A stretch of 48,465 nucleotides of DNA from Chlamydiota bacterium (GCA_021772435.1 JAJFLZ010000039.1:1-48465); one strand, 5' to 3'; counted from the stretch's first letter, positions 7,641 to 16,628 are shown. Notes: generated by a model not told the origin, from the sequence alone. A program made the numbers and translations.

Positions 7641-8736
7641 TACAAGTATTTACAGCCGGCCCCGTTAAATAACTACCAGCTAAAATCACATCACTATTTT
7701 GTTTTTGCAGATCCTTCATACGCCCTGCATGTCCCACTGTCATTTGAGGCACAGCATGCGCATACTCCGATACCAGCACCTCATGCGGCAGTTTCCGAAT
7801 TCCCAAATGCTCCCGCACAGCCTTTAACGCTCCCTCAAGCGGCTCATCGCAAGGTTTCATCATCACAGACAGCCGTGTTTCATCCTCTTGTCGATTTTGC
7901 TGCGGAAACACACACGAATCAAACACCACACCCAGCACATCTTGGCCATAAATACTCGGCACCAGATAGCCAAATCCCTGCCTTTTCAACACGGAATCAT
8001 CAAATCCCAAATGCACAACAGTTAAGCCCGTATATTTTACAAAATCTGGCTCTGGAACCGTCTTAAACATCACATTTTTTGGCTCCTCTCCATACTTAAT
8101 TTGCACGCGATCAGCTAAAGCCTCGATGAGTTTTTGCATCCCTCCTCTAAGCGTAAAAAGCCTCGGATCTCTCTTTGGCCTTCTTCTCATCGCCTTCATC
8201 ACAGATCCATGCTTTTGCTCACTAGCCTTCAAACATGCAAAACAACTGACCATCGACAGCTCATCAATCGATCCTGCATAAATTCCCCTCGTCACAGGAT
8301 CCATCAAATAATCAGCCGTCCACCTTCCAAATCTACGCGTAGCAAACGAGCGAATCGTTTCATCTTCATCCCCAACCTTTGCCCACAAATCCCTCACCGC
8401 ACCGTGCATACCTGCTCTTAGCGCCATCGTTTGCAACGGCCGTAATTTGCCCTTGTAGAAAATAAAACGTTTTTGAGGTTTTGCAAAAATCAGCTCATCC
8501 TTCAGTCCTATCTCTTCAATCAAGCTCAAAAGCTCAGGACACCGTCCTGCCGAAAACGTTCTAGGACCTCTCTCGAAGAAAAACCTGCCCGAATTTTCCG
8601 TTGCAATCACACCGCCAGGCCGATCTGTTTTTTCATAAACCGTAATCTGACTTGGCGAAAAATGTTTTTGCAAATACCATGCCAAAGAAAGACCCGAAAT
8701 ACCCCCGCCGAGGATAGCAATGCTTTTATCATCCAT
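7570..8736 (-). CDS. hemG: Protoporphyrinogen oxidase, HemY-type flavoprotein
   Basis: FAD-dependent protoporphyrinogen oxidase (the chlamydial gene is called hemG although the protein is HemY-type), oxidising protoporphyrinogen IX. The N-terminus has the dinucleotide motif GGGISGLSLAWYL and the ERGPRTF segment; the C-terminus has LAGSYLTGPAVNTCIKQA, the usual second FAD contact. Length about 388 residues is slightly short for the family. Start at 8736 (MDDKSIAIL) puts the FAD motif at the expected distance; ATGs at 8748 and 8751 are alternatives. The gene overlaps hemF head to head and the upstream alpha-oxoamine synthase tail to tail by 71 bases. Confidence 0.9.
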   Translation of the reverse strand: MDDKSIAILGGGISGLSLAWYLQKHFSPSQITVYEKTDRPGGVIATENSGRFFFERGPRTFSAGRCPELLSLIEEIGLKDELIFAKPQKRFIFYKGKLRPLQTMALRAGMHGAVRDLWAKVGDEDETIRSFATRRFGRWTADYLMDPVTRGIYAGSIDELSMVSCFACLKASEQKHGSVMKAMRRRPKRDPRLFTLRGGMQKLIEALADRVQIKYGEEPKNVMFKTVPEPDFVKYTGLTVVHLGFDDSVLKRQGFGYLVPSIYGQDVLGVVFDSCVFPQQNRQEDETRLSVMMKPCDEPLEGALKAVREHLGIRKLPHEVLVSEYAHAVPQMTVGHAGRMKDLQKQNSDVILAGSYLTGPAVNTCIKQAQVLSDQAFSQAGRSVPVYA

Positions 8737-9511
8737 GCAAGACACCATCATTCAATACTTAACTACTCTAAGAGCCGACATTATGCGATCATTCGAATCT
8801 TTGGAAGAAGAAATTACCTTCGTTAAAACGCCGTGGGATTATGCCAAAGGCGCAGGCGGAGGAGAAATCGGCCTACTGCACGGCAAAACATTTGAAAAAG
8901 CCGCGGTTAATTTTTCGCAAATTTCAGGCGACACATTTCCCATGAAAGACGGCTCAGGCCCTTTCTTTGCCACAGGCGTCAGCCTCATCACCCACATGCA
9001 AAATCCCCACATGCCCACAGTCCACATGAACGTGCGCTACATCGAAACTGAAGACGGTAGTTGGTTTGGCGGCGGCTACGATCTCACCCCCATGGGCCTT
9101 CCCAAAACAGATGACACCCAACATTTTCACGATACAGCAAAGTCAGCTCTCCCCGATCACTACTCCATCTTCAGCCAAAACGCTAAAGAATACTTTTACA
9201 TTCCCCACCGCAAAAAAGAGCGGGGGGTAGGCGGCATCTTTTTTGATCACTACAACACAGGCAATATCGAGCAAGACTTTGAGATGATGCAAGCCGTCGG
9301 CAATAGTTTTCTTCCCGCCATCATGCCCATTTACGAGAAAAATCAAAATCTACCCTATACACACGAAGACAAAGAGCTCCAACAAAAGCAGCGAGCCCAC
9401 TACGTGGAATTCAACCTCATCTACGACCGAGGCACCAAGTTTGGCTTCCAATCCGGCGGCAATCCAAACGCCATCCTCTGCTCGATGCCACCCACCGCTA
9501 AGTGGACTTAA
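8720..9511 (+). CDS. hemF: Oxygen-dependent coproporphyrinogen-III oxidase, C-terminally shortened
   Basis: 263-residue HemF, which decarboxylates coproporphyrinogen III aerobically. Diagnostic stretches are GAGGGEIGLL, VHMNVRYIE, WFGGGYDLTP, RGVGGIFFD, HYVEFNLIYDRGTKFGFQSGG and ILCSMPPTAKW. E. coli HemF (about 299 residues) continues some 30 residues past this Trp; here the frame stops two codons later and no matching sequence follows in other frames, so the C-terminus has been lost or replaced. The start at 8720 is supported by GAGGA at 8710-8714; the alternative is 8735. It overlaps the hemG start region, so any promoter must lie inside hemG. Confidence 0.9.
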   Translation: MLLSSMQDTIIQYLTTLRADIMRSFESLEEEITFVKTPWDYAKGAGGGEIGLLHGKTFEKAAVNFSQISGDTFPMKDGSGPFFATGVSLITHMQNPHMPTVHMNVRYIETEDGSWFGGGYDLTPMGLPKTDDTQHFHDTAKSALPDHYSIFSQNAKEYFYIPHRKKERGVGGIFFDHYNTGNIEQDFEMMQAVGNSFLPAIMPIYEKNQNLPYTHEDKELQQKQRAHYVEFNLIYDRGTKFGFQSGGNPNAILCSMPPTAKWT

Positions 9512-9556
9512 ATTCTTAAATATGTCATTATTGTTCGTGTAAATAGGAGATTTATT

Positions 9557-10615
9557 TTGTCTAATATTATTTATCCACTTTGCATTATTGCCTGCCATGG
9601 TGGCCCAGCTGATCATTTTGCTACATTTGTTGAAATTTTACCTTCTAAGCACCACATCGCTATCCATGCCTCTGGTCCGGCATTAAAAAAATTTCAAGAC
9701 CGAAATATCCCTGTTCAATACCCTTTTTCTCTGGATGGCTTATCTCCTGAACAAGAAAATAGATTAGCTCAAGAGATTGCCGACAAGTGCTCTCATGCCA
9801 AAGTGGTGATCAGCGATTTAGGACATACGTTCTGTATCAAAGTGCAAAGGGCTTTAGCTGAAAAAAGCCTCACACGCATCGCCTACTACGATAATCCCGA
9901 ATCTTTTGTCCCAGGTGGCTACTCAGCAACTGCCGCTAAAGTCATGATAGCCTCTGACAAAATTTTATTTGCTAACGCAAACCTTGCCAACGTACCCATT
10001 TATCAAGCACCCGGGGTAGAAGTTGACTTTGGAAACCGCGAAAAAATCGGCCTTGGCTACTACCCTTCTACTCAGGCTGAAAGCATCAAGCATCAGCGAA
10101 AAACCAGCCAGGCTAAAATTAGAGCAGAATTCTTCAAAAAACATGGCTTAATCGATTCGGGTCAAAAAATCTGGGTCTATTTTGGCGGCAACAATGAAGA
10201 ATATTTTGAGAAAGCTTTTCCAGCCTTTCTAGATATCATCAGCGACAGCAGCGCTATCGTGGTCCTGCAACAGCACCCAGGTGCCAAAAAACAAAATCTT
10301 GACGCAGCTCAAATCAAAAACAATAAGGTTATTATATCCAAAATATCTTCCGATGATGCACAAATTATAGCCGACTTAGCCCTCTACTATCAAACGAGCA
10401 TGGCTGCCCAGTTTGCCCTAGCTGGCATCCCCACAGCACAAATTGGCCACAAGTCCTACTCTGATATTCTCGTCAAAAACAAATTATGCCCATCTATTTC
10501 ATGCGAAACAGATCTTGCTAAACTACCTGAAGAACCTGTGAAAACTGAAAATTTAAACGATCAACTTGGCATCCAAAACAATTGGCTAGAGATTCTAGAA
10601 AACATTATTAATTGA
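9557..10615 (+). CDS. Putative GT-B-like glycosyltransferase-fold protein
   Basis: 352-residue soluble protein I cannot name securely. The layout suggests two Rossmann-like lobes: an N-terminal half beginning CIIACHGGPADHFATFVEIL with VVISDLGHTF, and a C-terminal half with KIWVYFGGNNEEYF, VVLQQHPGAK and a late ALYYQTSMAAQFALAGIPTAQIGH, which recalls the donor-site end of GT-B enzymes. TTG at 9557 is taken as the start because AGGAGA (9545-9550) lies at the right distance. It follows the truncated hemF by 45 bases. Its C-terminal ENLNDQLGI recurs as ENLNEQLGV after the next gene. Confidence 0.6.
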   Translation: MSNIIYPLCIIACHGGPADHFATFVEILPSKHHIAIHASGPALKKFQDRNIPVQYPFSLDGLSPEQENRLAQEIADKCSHAKVVISDLGHTFCIKVQRALAEKSLTRIAYYDNPESFVPGGYSATAAKVMIASDKILFANANLANVPIYQAPGVEVDFGNREKIGLGYYPSTQAESIKHQRKTSQAKIRAEFFKKHGLIDSGQKIWVYFGGNNEEYFEKAFPAFLDIISDSSAIVVLQQHPGAKKQNLDAAQIKNNKVIISKISSDDAQIIADLALYYQTSMAAQFALAGIPTAQIGHKSYSDILVKNKLCPSISCETDLAKLPEEPVKTENLNDQLGIQNNWLEILENIIN

Positions 10616-10664
10616 TATAAAAGCACGATTATTTATAATTAATAAAATATAAATAGAGGTTTAA

Positions 10665-11141
10665 ATGAAAAAATCAATTATTCTTTGTTCGCTTTCTGCT
10701 ATTTTACTATGCTCATGCGCAGCATGGAGAGATCCAGCCTATCAACAAAAGGATTTTTTCTCTGGGACAGGTTTTGTCGATACACGTGTAAATGAAGATA
10801 CATTTTTTGTCACATTTATCGGTGATCCAGGACTCAGCGAACACGAATGTAAAAAATACGCTTTACGGCGCTCATCAGAGCTAGCAATGCAAGGTGGTTT
10901 CGAATATTTCAAGGTCATCGATGAAGATATCCTGCTGGAGAAAACTGAGCATGAGAGTGCATCTCTTACTCACGCCGATAATACTGCAGAAGATAGGCAA
11001 TTGCTCCAAACGCATAAATTCACTAAAAAGTATGTCACTGTTCGCATGAAGATCAAATGTTACACTAAAAAGCCCTGGGCTGATGACGCCATTTGCGCAC
11101 ACGACTTTTTAGTTTACAACTTCCCTTACGCCTTATCGTAA
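10665..11141 (+). CDS. Lipoprotein, CC0125/CC1285-like
   Basis: 158-residue secreted protein with a lipoprotein signal peptide: MKKSIILCSLSAILLCSC, lipobox ending at Cys18, so the mature protein would be lipid-anchored in the envelope. The following GTGFVDTRVNEDTFFVTFIGDPG then ALRRSSELAMQGGFEYFKVID matches the pattern of the CC0125/CC1285 lipoprotein family, whose function I do not know. A GAGG site precedes the ATG. The same frame stays open after the stop and shows a similarity tail (see 11142-11249). Confidence 0.8.
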   Translation: MKKSIILCSLSAILLCSCAAWRDPAYQQKDFFSGTGFVDTRVNEDTFFVTFIGDPGLSEHECKKYALRRSSELAMQGGFEYFKVIDEDILLEKTEHESASLTHADNTAEDRQLLQTHKFTKKYVTVRMKIKCYTKKPWADDAICAHDFLVYNFPYALS

Positions 11142-11249
11142 CGCAAGAAGTTACACGACACATCTCCCTCTTCTGCTGCCCAAGCACCTGAAAATTTAAA
11201 TGAGCAGCTTGGGGTTAAGGATTTTAAAAAGCAATACCGTTTACCTTAA
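11142..11249 (+). pseudogene. Possible gene remnant in frame after the lipoprotein stop
   Basis: Immediately after the TAA of the lipoprotein gene the same frame stays open for 35 codons and ends at TAA 11247-11249. Its end reads ENLNEQLGVKDFKKQYRLP, and ENLNEQLGV matches ENLNDQLGI at the C-terminus of the 9557-10615 protein (7 of 9 identical). This suggests the 3' end of a former paralogue or a shared C-terminal tail. No start codon with a ribosome site is seen. It may be chance over so short a stretch. Confidence 0.35.
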
Positions 11250-11269
11250 GACAGTGTGAAATCTGTCAT

Positions 11270-11869
11270 TTAGACTTTAAAATCTTGAACTTCCTGTGAA
11301 AGCGCTTTATGCCAGCTACTAAAAAGCTCTTTTTCTTTTTGGCACACAGCCAGAGCAAAGACTTGACCCTGTGGAATGAGTTTAAGGTTTTTTTTCATTT
11401 CAGCTAGATGACCAATTTCTTCTAAAATAATTGATTTAACGGTGATTTTGGAATCTGCTTTTTGCAGGCACTCATGGTAAAGTGCATAAAATTTCTCAGC
11501 TCTCACCTCAATTCCGTAGGTTACTAAGTGATAAACTGCAGCAGGATTCATGGCATCTCGACTAGTTAGAAACCGGCAAGTCCACACATCAAGTGCATGC
11601 AAATAATTTTTTGTATGTACTCCTCCTAGTAGATGACGAGAAGAATAATCAGGCAATTTTTTATTCGTAATACGCCCTATTTGCTTTTTGAGATAATGCG
11701 CGTGGCGAAATTCTTCTGCTGCGTGCTTTAGCATTCCTTCTTTCACTAGAGTAGGATGCTCGCAAGCGGCAATTTTTCGCGCGCCGCAGTTTTCTAAATA
11801 GGACAAGGTGTTTAGCCATCTGGCGTGCAAAACCGGATTGGCTATAATGGTTTCAAGTAGGTTTTTCAT
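11270..11869 (-). CDS. Ferritin-like di-iron protein co-translated with bioA
   Basis: 199-residue predicted four-helix protein with the full ferritin-like di-iron ligand pattern: Glu26, then E53-F-R-H56, Glu121 (in YGIEVRAEKFY), then E151-I-G-H154. Helix pairs are spaced about 27-30 residues, as in di-iron oxygenases and hydroxylases (MiaE, COQ7-type) and bacterioferritins. It overlaps bioA in an ATGA, making it the last gene of the biotin operon bioB-bioF-bioD-bioA. The family fold is well supported; the reaction is unknown. A role in biotin synthesis, for example generating or trimming the pimeloyl chain by oxidation, is inference from context. An unrelated stress or tRNA role remains possible. 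Confidence 0.75.
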   Translation of the reverse strand: MKNLLETIIANPVLHARWLNTLSYLENCGARKIAACEHPTLVKEGMLKHAAEEFRHAHYLKKQIGRITNKKLPDYSSRHLLGGVHTKNYLHALDVWTCRFLTSRDAMNPAAVYHLVTYGIEVRAEKFYALYHECLQKADSKITVKSIILEEIGHLAEMKKNLKLIPQGQVFALAVCQKEKELFSSWHKALSQEVQDFKV

Positions 11870-13110
11870 AACTTTTTCTCCAGTAAATCGATTAAAAATG
11901 TGTAGATTAAATTGAGCTGATCAGAGGTAATGCAGTAAGGCGGTAGCACATATATCGTATTCCCAAGAGGTCTCAAAAGCAGGTGGTTGGAAAGAGCTTC
12001 TGTATAGAGTGTTTTACCAAGTGTATTAAAATATCCGCTAACGGTCTCGGTATTAAATTCTAAAATTAGAATCGTTCCGATTGATTGACACCGTTTCAGT
12101 TTTGGATGACCTTGCCATTTGCAACAAAATGCAGCCTGCTGCACTGCGATCTGCGATCGCTTTCCAGTGGAAGCTATCGTCAAATCTAAACTAGCCAAAG
12201 CTGCACTGCACGCGATAGGGTTGCCTGCGTAAGAATGGCCATGTAAAAAACTCTTGCTCACATCATCAGATAAAAATGCTCTATAAATACGCTCTGAACA
12301 CGCAGTTGCTCCCAAAGGGAGAAAACCGCCCGTGATCCCCTTCGATAGACACATCAAGTCCACCGAATTTTTCAGCGAATCACAGGCGAAAAGTTGTCCT
12401 GTACGCCCAAATCCTGTCGCAACCTCGTCAGCAATTGTCAAAATATCGTAACGCTTGCAGATTCCAAGCAACACATCCAATCCTTCTTTGGAATAAATCC
12501 GCATCCCACCTGCACATTGCAAGAGCGGCTCAAAAATAAAGCAGGCAACATCACCTTTTTTTGCTAGCGCTTCAAAAGCCAAGATCGAAAGCTCCTCCTG
12601 ACCTGGAAATGGAGGAGGGATTGATTGTGTTAGAAATAAATAGTCCCAAAAAGGCTTAGAAAAAACAGTTTTGCCAGCAGTTGACATTGCACCCATCGTA
12701 TCGCCATGATAACCTCCCTGCAAGTTGATGATCTTTTTTTTGTTCGCGCCTTGATTATGCCAGTACTGAATAGCCATTTTGAGTGCCACCTCAACAGCAG
12801 TCGAACCATTATCAGAGTAAAAAATACGTGCTAAATGACCCGGAAGCAGCTCTGTTAATTTTTGCGCGAGCTCGATTCCTGGCTGATGTACAAATCCAGC
12901 AAAAATGACATGCTCCAATTTGCGCGCTTGAGCTGCTATTGCCTCAGCAATAACAGGGTGGCTATGCCCGTGCAGATTAACCCACCAAGATGAGATTGCG
13001 TCGAGATAACGTCTGCCATCTGGCGTATAAAGCCATACACCTTCGGCTCTTTCAATCACAATTGGATCGGCGTTTAACATTTGAGTAAAGGGCTGCCAAA
13101 GTGTTGACAT
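11866..13110 (-). CDS. bioA: Adenosylmethionine-8-amino-7-oxononanoate aminotransferase
   Basis: PLP-dependent class III aminotransferase that converts KAPA to DAPA using S-adenosylmethionine. It shows WQPFTQML at the start, SSWWVNLHGHSHP (the BioA-specific double Trp), GGYHGDTMGAMS, FEPLLQCAGGM, DEVATGFGRTG and the PLP lysine in LSKGITGGFLPLGAT. About 414 residues is normal. Start is taken at the second Met (MSTLWQPF, 13110); an ATG at 13116 is an alternative. The gene overlaps bioD by roughly 40 bases and the di-iron gene by four. Confidence 0.95.
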   Translation of the reverse strand: MSTLWQPFTQMLNADPIVIERAEGVWLYTPDGRRYLDAISSWWVNLHGHSHPVIAEAIAAQARKLEHVIFAGFVHQPGIELAQKLTELLPGHLARIFYSDNGSTAVEVALKMAIQYWHNQGANKKKIINLQGGYHGDTMGAMSTAGKTVFSKPFWDYLFLTQSIPPPFPGQEELSILAFEALAKKGDVACFIFEPLLQCAGGMRIYSKEGLDVLLGICKRYDILTIADEVATGFGRTGQLFACDSLKNSVDLMCLSKGITGGFLPLGATACSERIYRAFLSDDVSKSFLHGHSYAGNPIACSAALASLDLTIASTGKRSQIAVQQAAFCCKWQGHPKLKRCQSIGTILILEFNTETVSGYFNTLGKTLYTEALSNHLLLRPLGNTIYVLPPYCITSDQLNLIYTFLIDLLEKKL

Positions 13111-13685
13111 GCACACCTCCTAATCACATCTGAGTTGATTTCTGGATATTGATCAATCCACGCTAGCACCTTGCAACCCGAGTGGTGCACAATAGCCTCT
13201 TCCGTATCCGGATTAGACGGCCCGTTAAACACGATTTCTGGCTGGACACCTCGCATTTTAAGAGCCTCTAGTGTCAAAAGTGTATGGTTAATGCTACCCA
13301 AATAATGGCGCGAAACTACAATCCAACGCGCGTTAAAGCGCATAAAAAAATCGATACCCAAATATTTTTGATTGAGCGGAACCAAAACACCTCCGGCCAT
13401 TTCGATCACAAGCGTATTTTTAGTTTGTGGACGCAAAACTTTATCTAGCTTTAGTTCGATATTTTCTAAGCGCGCTGCATGATGGGGTGATACAGGTGCT
13501 TTGAGAGAATAGAGCGGCTTGTGGATACAGCACTTTGGAACATACGATCTTATCATATCAACATCGCTAGGAGCACCTGATTGAATTGGCTTCCAGTAAT
13601 CTGCTTGTAATGCGCTAACAAGCATTGCTGATACCAGTGTTTTACCCACATCAGTCCCACAACCTGCTACGATAAATGTCGACAT
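13074..13685 (-). CDS. bioD: Dethiobiotin synthetase
   Basis: 203-residue ATP-dependent enzyme closing the ureido ring of dethiobiotin from DAPA and CO2. The P-loop variant GCGTDVGKT is at residues 8-16, Lys in YWKPIQSG is the expected substrate contact, and EMAGGVLVPLN corresponds to the EGAGG motif, with Met replacing Gly. It overlaps bioF by 19 bases and bioA by about 40, which points to tight translational coupling. Confidence 0.93.
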   Translation of the reverse strand: MSTFIVAGCGTDVGKTLVSAMLVSALQADYWKPIQSGAPSDVDMIRSYVPKCCIHKPLYSLKAPVSPHHAARLENIELKLDKVLRPQTKNTLVIEMAGGVLVPLNQKYLGIDFFMRFNARWIVVSRHYLGSINHTLLTLEALKMRGVQPEIVFNGPSNPDTEEAIVHHSGCKVLAWIDQYPEINSDVIRRCACQHFGSPLLKC

Positions 13686-14683
13686 AGATCCTCCACCTGC
13701 TTTTGAGTGTTAAAAGCATGCAAGCAGATACGCAAACCTTCACGTCCCCGCTTAACAGATGGACTCAAAATAGGACGCACATCAAATCCAGCCTGCGCTA
13801 GACGTCTAGATAAGAGCTTTGCTCTAGAAGATCCGGGCATTGGGTGGAAATAAATGTGGGAGGCGCAACCTAAATAATTAGAATAACATCTTAACATAGC
13901 GCGCTCTTTGTCCATGTTTGGGAATAAGTCGTAAGCCTGGCTAATAGAGGCGTAAACGCTTTTTGGCAAGGCTGTCGTGTAGATAAAACTGCGCGCAAAA
14001 TTCACAAGATATTTTTTAAGCACGCAAGATCCAAGCACTGCAGCCCCGTGAGCCCCGAGGCCCTTTCCGAAAGTAACCACTTGAGCAAATGCCTGCTCTC
14101 CTAGCCCAAGGCCCTGATGCCCTAACACTCCAATAGCGTGAGCCTCATCGACAATCAGCTCGGCATCATACTTTTTGCACAGATTGAGCATCGTCTCTAT
14201 TGGGGCAATCCTGCCTGACATCGAATAAACAGAACAAATGCATACATAACACTGCCCTTTTGTATTTTTTAACCGCTTCTCAAGGTGATCTATATCTTGA
14301 TGGTAAAAAGGATAGGCGCTAGCTTTGCTTAAGCGTATACCATCTCGCATAGAGGCGTGTACCTGGGTATCATACAAAATTGTGTCGCCTTCTCTAGCTA
14401 AGGATGACAAAAGACCAATATTGGCCATATATCCACAATTAAATAAAAGCGCTGCTTCGCGCTTATGAAAGTACGCTATTTTTTCCTCCAAATCCTCAGC
14501 TTCACGATTGTTACCGGTTAATAGACGCGCTCCTGTTGAACCTGCAGAGTTATAGGTAGCTAATTGCTTAGCTAAACCCAAGTAATCGTTGGAGGCAAAA
14601 TCAATTAAATTTTCAACGTTTAAAAGCGCTCTTAAATTACCTTCTTGCTCTCTTTTTTCAAGCAGCATCGTTAAATTGCGCAT
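13667..14683 (-). CDS. bioF: 8-amino-7-oxononanoate synthase
   Basis: 338-residue alpha-oxoamine synthase condensing a pimeloyl thioester with alanine to KAPA. Motifs: [62 protein letters not shown] and the PLP lysine in [17 protein letters not shown]. It is somewhat shorter than E. coli BioF (384). All catalytic residues are present, in contrast to the paralogue at 6570-7640. It overlaps bioB by 13 and bioD by 19 bases. Confidence 0.95.
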   Translation of the reverse strand: MRNLTMLLEKREQEGNLRALLNVENLIDFASNDYLGLAKQLATYNSAGSTGARLLTGNNREAEDLEEKIAYFHKREAALLFNCGYMANIGLLSSLAREGDTILYDTQVHASMRDGIRLSKASAYPFYHQDIDHLEKRLKNTKGQCYVCICSVYSMSGRIAPIETMLNLCKKYDAELIVDEAHAIGVLGHQGLGLGEQAFAQVVTFGKGLGAHGAAVLGSCVLKKYLVNFARSFIYTTALPKSVYASISQAYDLFPNMDKERAMLRCYSNYLGCASHIYFHPMPGSSRAKLLSRRLAQAGFDVRPILSPSVKRGREGLRICLHAFNTQKQVEDLCRHLS

Positions 14684-15642
14684 GAGGCGTCCTTAAAAGC
14701 TGGTCTTTTCTTCAAACCAAATAGAGACAGCATCTCTTCATCAGTATCAACTGATGGATTACCAACCGTTAGCAATTTTTCTCCGTAAAAAATAGAATTT
14801 GCACCAGCAAAAATACAGAGTGCCTGCGCTTCAAAAGACATTTCCATGCGCCCAGCAGAAAGACGCACCATCGTTTTAGGCATGACAATGCGCGTTAGAG
14901 CAATCATGCGTATAACCTCCCATGTCGAGATTTTTTTCTGATCTCCAAGAGGTGTTCCCGAAATGGGTACGAGCTGATTAATTGGTACTGATTCTGGGTG
15001 TGGATTGCGCCTGCCGAGAGTTACCAGCAGTTGCAGTCGGTCTTCAAACGTCTCTCCCATTCCTATAATGCCGCCACAGCAAACGCTTAATCCCGATTTT
15101 TCAACGATATTTAACGTATCTAACCGATCTTGGTAACTACGCGTTGTGATAATCGTTTTATAAAATTTTTCTGAAGAATCTAAATTGTGATTATAGGCAA
15201 AAAGTCCCGCCTGCTTTAACTTTTCAGCTTGTTCTTCATTCAAGCAGCCTAGGGTGCAACAGACCTCTACTTTGAGGTCAGTAATTTCCTTAACCATTTT
15301 CAAGACTGCATCAAATTGTTTGCTATCGCGCACGAGTTTCCAGGCAGCGCCCAGACAAACCCGTGTTGATCCTCGAGCTACTGCTTCTTTGGCTTTTTCC
15401 AAAACTGCTTCAAGCCCCATCATCGGCTCGGCTTTAACAGCTGTTTGATAACGAGAAGACTGCGCGCAATATTTACAATCTTCAGGACATCCACCAGTCT
15501 TAATTGAAATCAGCGTACATGTTTGAATCTCATCGATTGCGTGATTTTGAGCATGCACTCCCTGCGCTTTTGACACTAGCGGCAGTAGCGGCTGATTATA
15601 GAGCTCTACTAGCTCCTCTAATGTCCAATTGTATCTTTCCAT
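14671..15642 (-). CDS. bioB: Biotin synthase (radical SAM)
   Basis: 323-residue radical-SAM enzyme inserting sulfur into dethiobiotin. The SAM cluster motif C52-x3-C56-x2-C59 ([14 protein letters not shown]) and the second cluster ligands ([36 protein letters not shown]) are all in place. Length is normal. A GAGG site lies before the ATG at 15642. It is the first gene of the five-gene leftward operon and faces a divergent winged-helix gene across about 195 bases containing a 17-base inverted repeat. Confidence 0.97.
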   Translation of the reverse strand: MERYNWTLEELVELYNQPLLPLVSKAQGVHAQNHAIDEIQTCTLISIKTGGCPEDCKYCAQSSRYQTAVKAEPMMGLEAVLEKAKEAVARGSTRVCLGAAWKLVRDSKQFDAVLKMVKEITDLKVEVCCTLGCLNEEQAEKLKQAGLFAYNHNLDSSEKFYKTIITTRSYQDRLDTLNIVEKSGLSVCCGGIIGMGETFEDRLQLLVTLGRRNPHPESVPINQLVPISGTPLGDQKKISTWEVIRMIALTRIVMPKTMVRLSAGRMEMSFEAQALCIFAGANSIFYGEKLLTVGNPSVDTDEEMLSLFGLKKRPAFKDASCAI

Positions 15643-15789
15643 TTACACATCCTCGGTTTGAATGCACCAAGACTAGCGAGACTAAAAGCGATAAAGCAAG
15701 ATAAATGAAAATAACACAACCTACTATAGAGTTGATAAGATTCCTATTCTAGATTAAACTGAACACGAAATCACGAATAGAAAGGGATA

Positions 15790-15806
15790 AACCTAAAAAA
15801 TAGGTT
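15790..15806. promoter_or_regulatory. Inverted repeat between bioB and the divergent HTH gene (candidate operator)
   Basis: AACCTA-AAAAA-TAGGTT, a perfect 6-5-6 palindrome 31 bases upstream of the HTH/DUF6314 start and about 150 bases upstream of bioB. The half-sites recall the TAAACC/GGTTTA half-sites of BirA operators, but the spacing is far shorter than the usual 14-16 bases, so it is not a standard BirA box. A binding site for the divergent winged-helix protein is the simplest guess. There is no experimental support. Confidence 0.4.
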
Positions 15807-15837
15807 AAATCTACATCAATCAGGAGTGCATTTTTTT

Positions 15838-16617
15838 ATGTTAGCAGAACTAGTCGGCAGTCAAAATGTCAAAAAGGCGCTACTTTCTCTTTTTATCAAC
15901 CGCAAATGCTACGCTAGCCAATTGAAACGCTCGCTAGGCATCCCTCTAACACCCCTTCAAAAAGCCTTTGCTCGACTAGAAAATGCGCACATCGTTACCT
16001 GTCACTACGAAGGCAAAACAAAACTCTACCAACTGAATCCAACCTACCCCTTGATAGATGAGCTAGAATCTCTGCTTAAAAAAGCCTTCATGCTCCTGCC
16101 AATTCATGAACAAAAGAAATATTACCTGACTCACGAGTCCACTCCCCTCAAATACAATGTTGACCAAGTTTTACTCATGTTCTGGAATCGACTAAACAAC
16201 GTCAAACATCTCATCGTACAAGCTCAAGCCCAGTACAATCAAAAAAAAACAAAAAACGAGGGTAAAGGCTCTGTTTCTATCACTAAAGACGGGCACTCAA
16301 AACTTGTTTTTAAAGAAAAAGGTCTCTGGAAAACTGATACAAATGCTTCAATTGACTTTCATAACACCTATCGGTGGACACTCGATCGCAAATCAGGAGT
16401 TTTATCCCTGGAGCACCTACGTTTAGGCCTTGGCGAGCCAGTTTTTCTATTCCACCTAGCACCTGCAGGAAGCGCGGTTCTAACCTCTGTAGATTCTCAT
16501 CACTGTGGCGACGACACCTACTACGGTCAGCTATTTTATGAATCCCACTTTCTTCGCCTTCACTGGCGGATCATAGGCCCAGCAAAAAACGAAGACATCC
16601 ACTACTACTACACCTAA
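15838..16617 (+). CDS. Winged-helix (ArsR-like) protein fused to a DUF6314 domain
   Basis: 259-residue two-domain protein. Residues about 1-85 form a winged helix-turn-helix (LVGSQNVKKALLSLFINRK, SQLKRSLGIPLTPLQKAFARLE, wing EGKTKLYQLNP). Residues about 135-259 match the DUF6314 pattern: GKGSVSI, repeated strands, TYRWTLDRKSG, FLFHLAP, then HHCGDDTYYGQLFYES and LHWRIIGPAKNEDIHYYY. DUF6314 is, as I understand it, a small lipocalin-like barrel of unknown ligand. ATG 15838 is preferred over GTG 15826 because AGGAG (15822-15826) overlaps the latter. It diverges from bioB, so a biotin-pathway regulator is an attractive inference. Confidence 0.75.
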   Translation: MLAELVGSQNVKKALLSLFINRKCYASQLKRSLGIPLTPLQKAFARLENAHIVTCHYEGKTKLYQLNPTYPLIDELESLLKKAFMLLPIHEQKKYYLTHESTPLKYNVDQVLLMFWNRLNNVKHLIVQAQAQYNQKKTKNEGKGSVSITKDGHSKLVFKEKGLWKTDTNASIDFHNTYRWTLDRKSGVLSLEHLRLGLGEPVFLFHLAPAGSAVLTSVDSHHCGDDTYYGQLFYESHFLRLHWRIIGPAKNEDIHYYYT

Positions 16618-16628
16618 AAAAATAGTAT

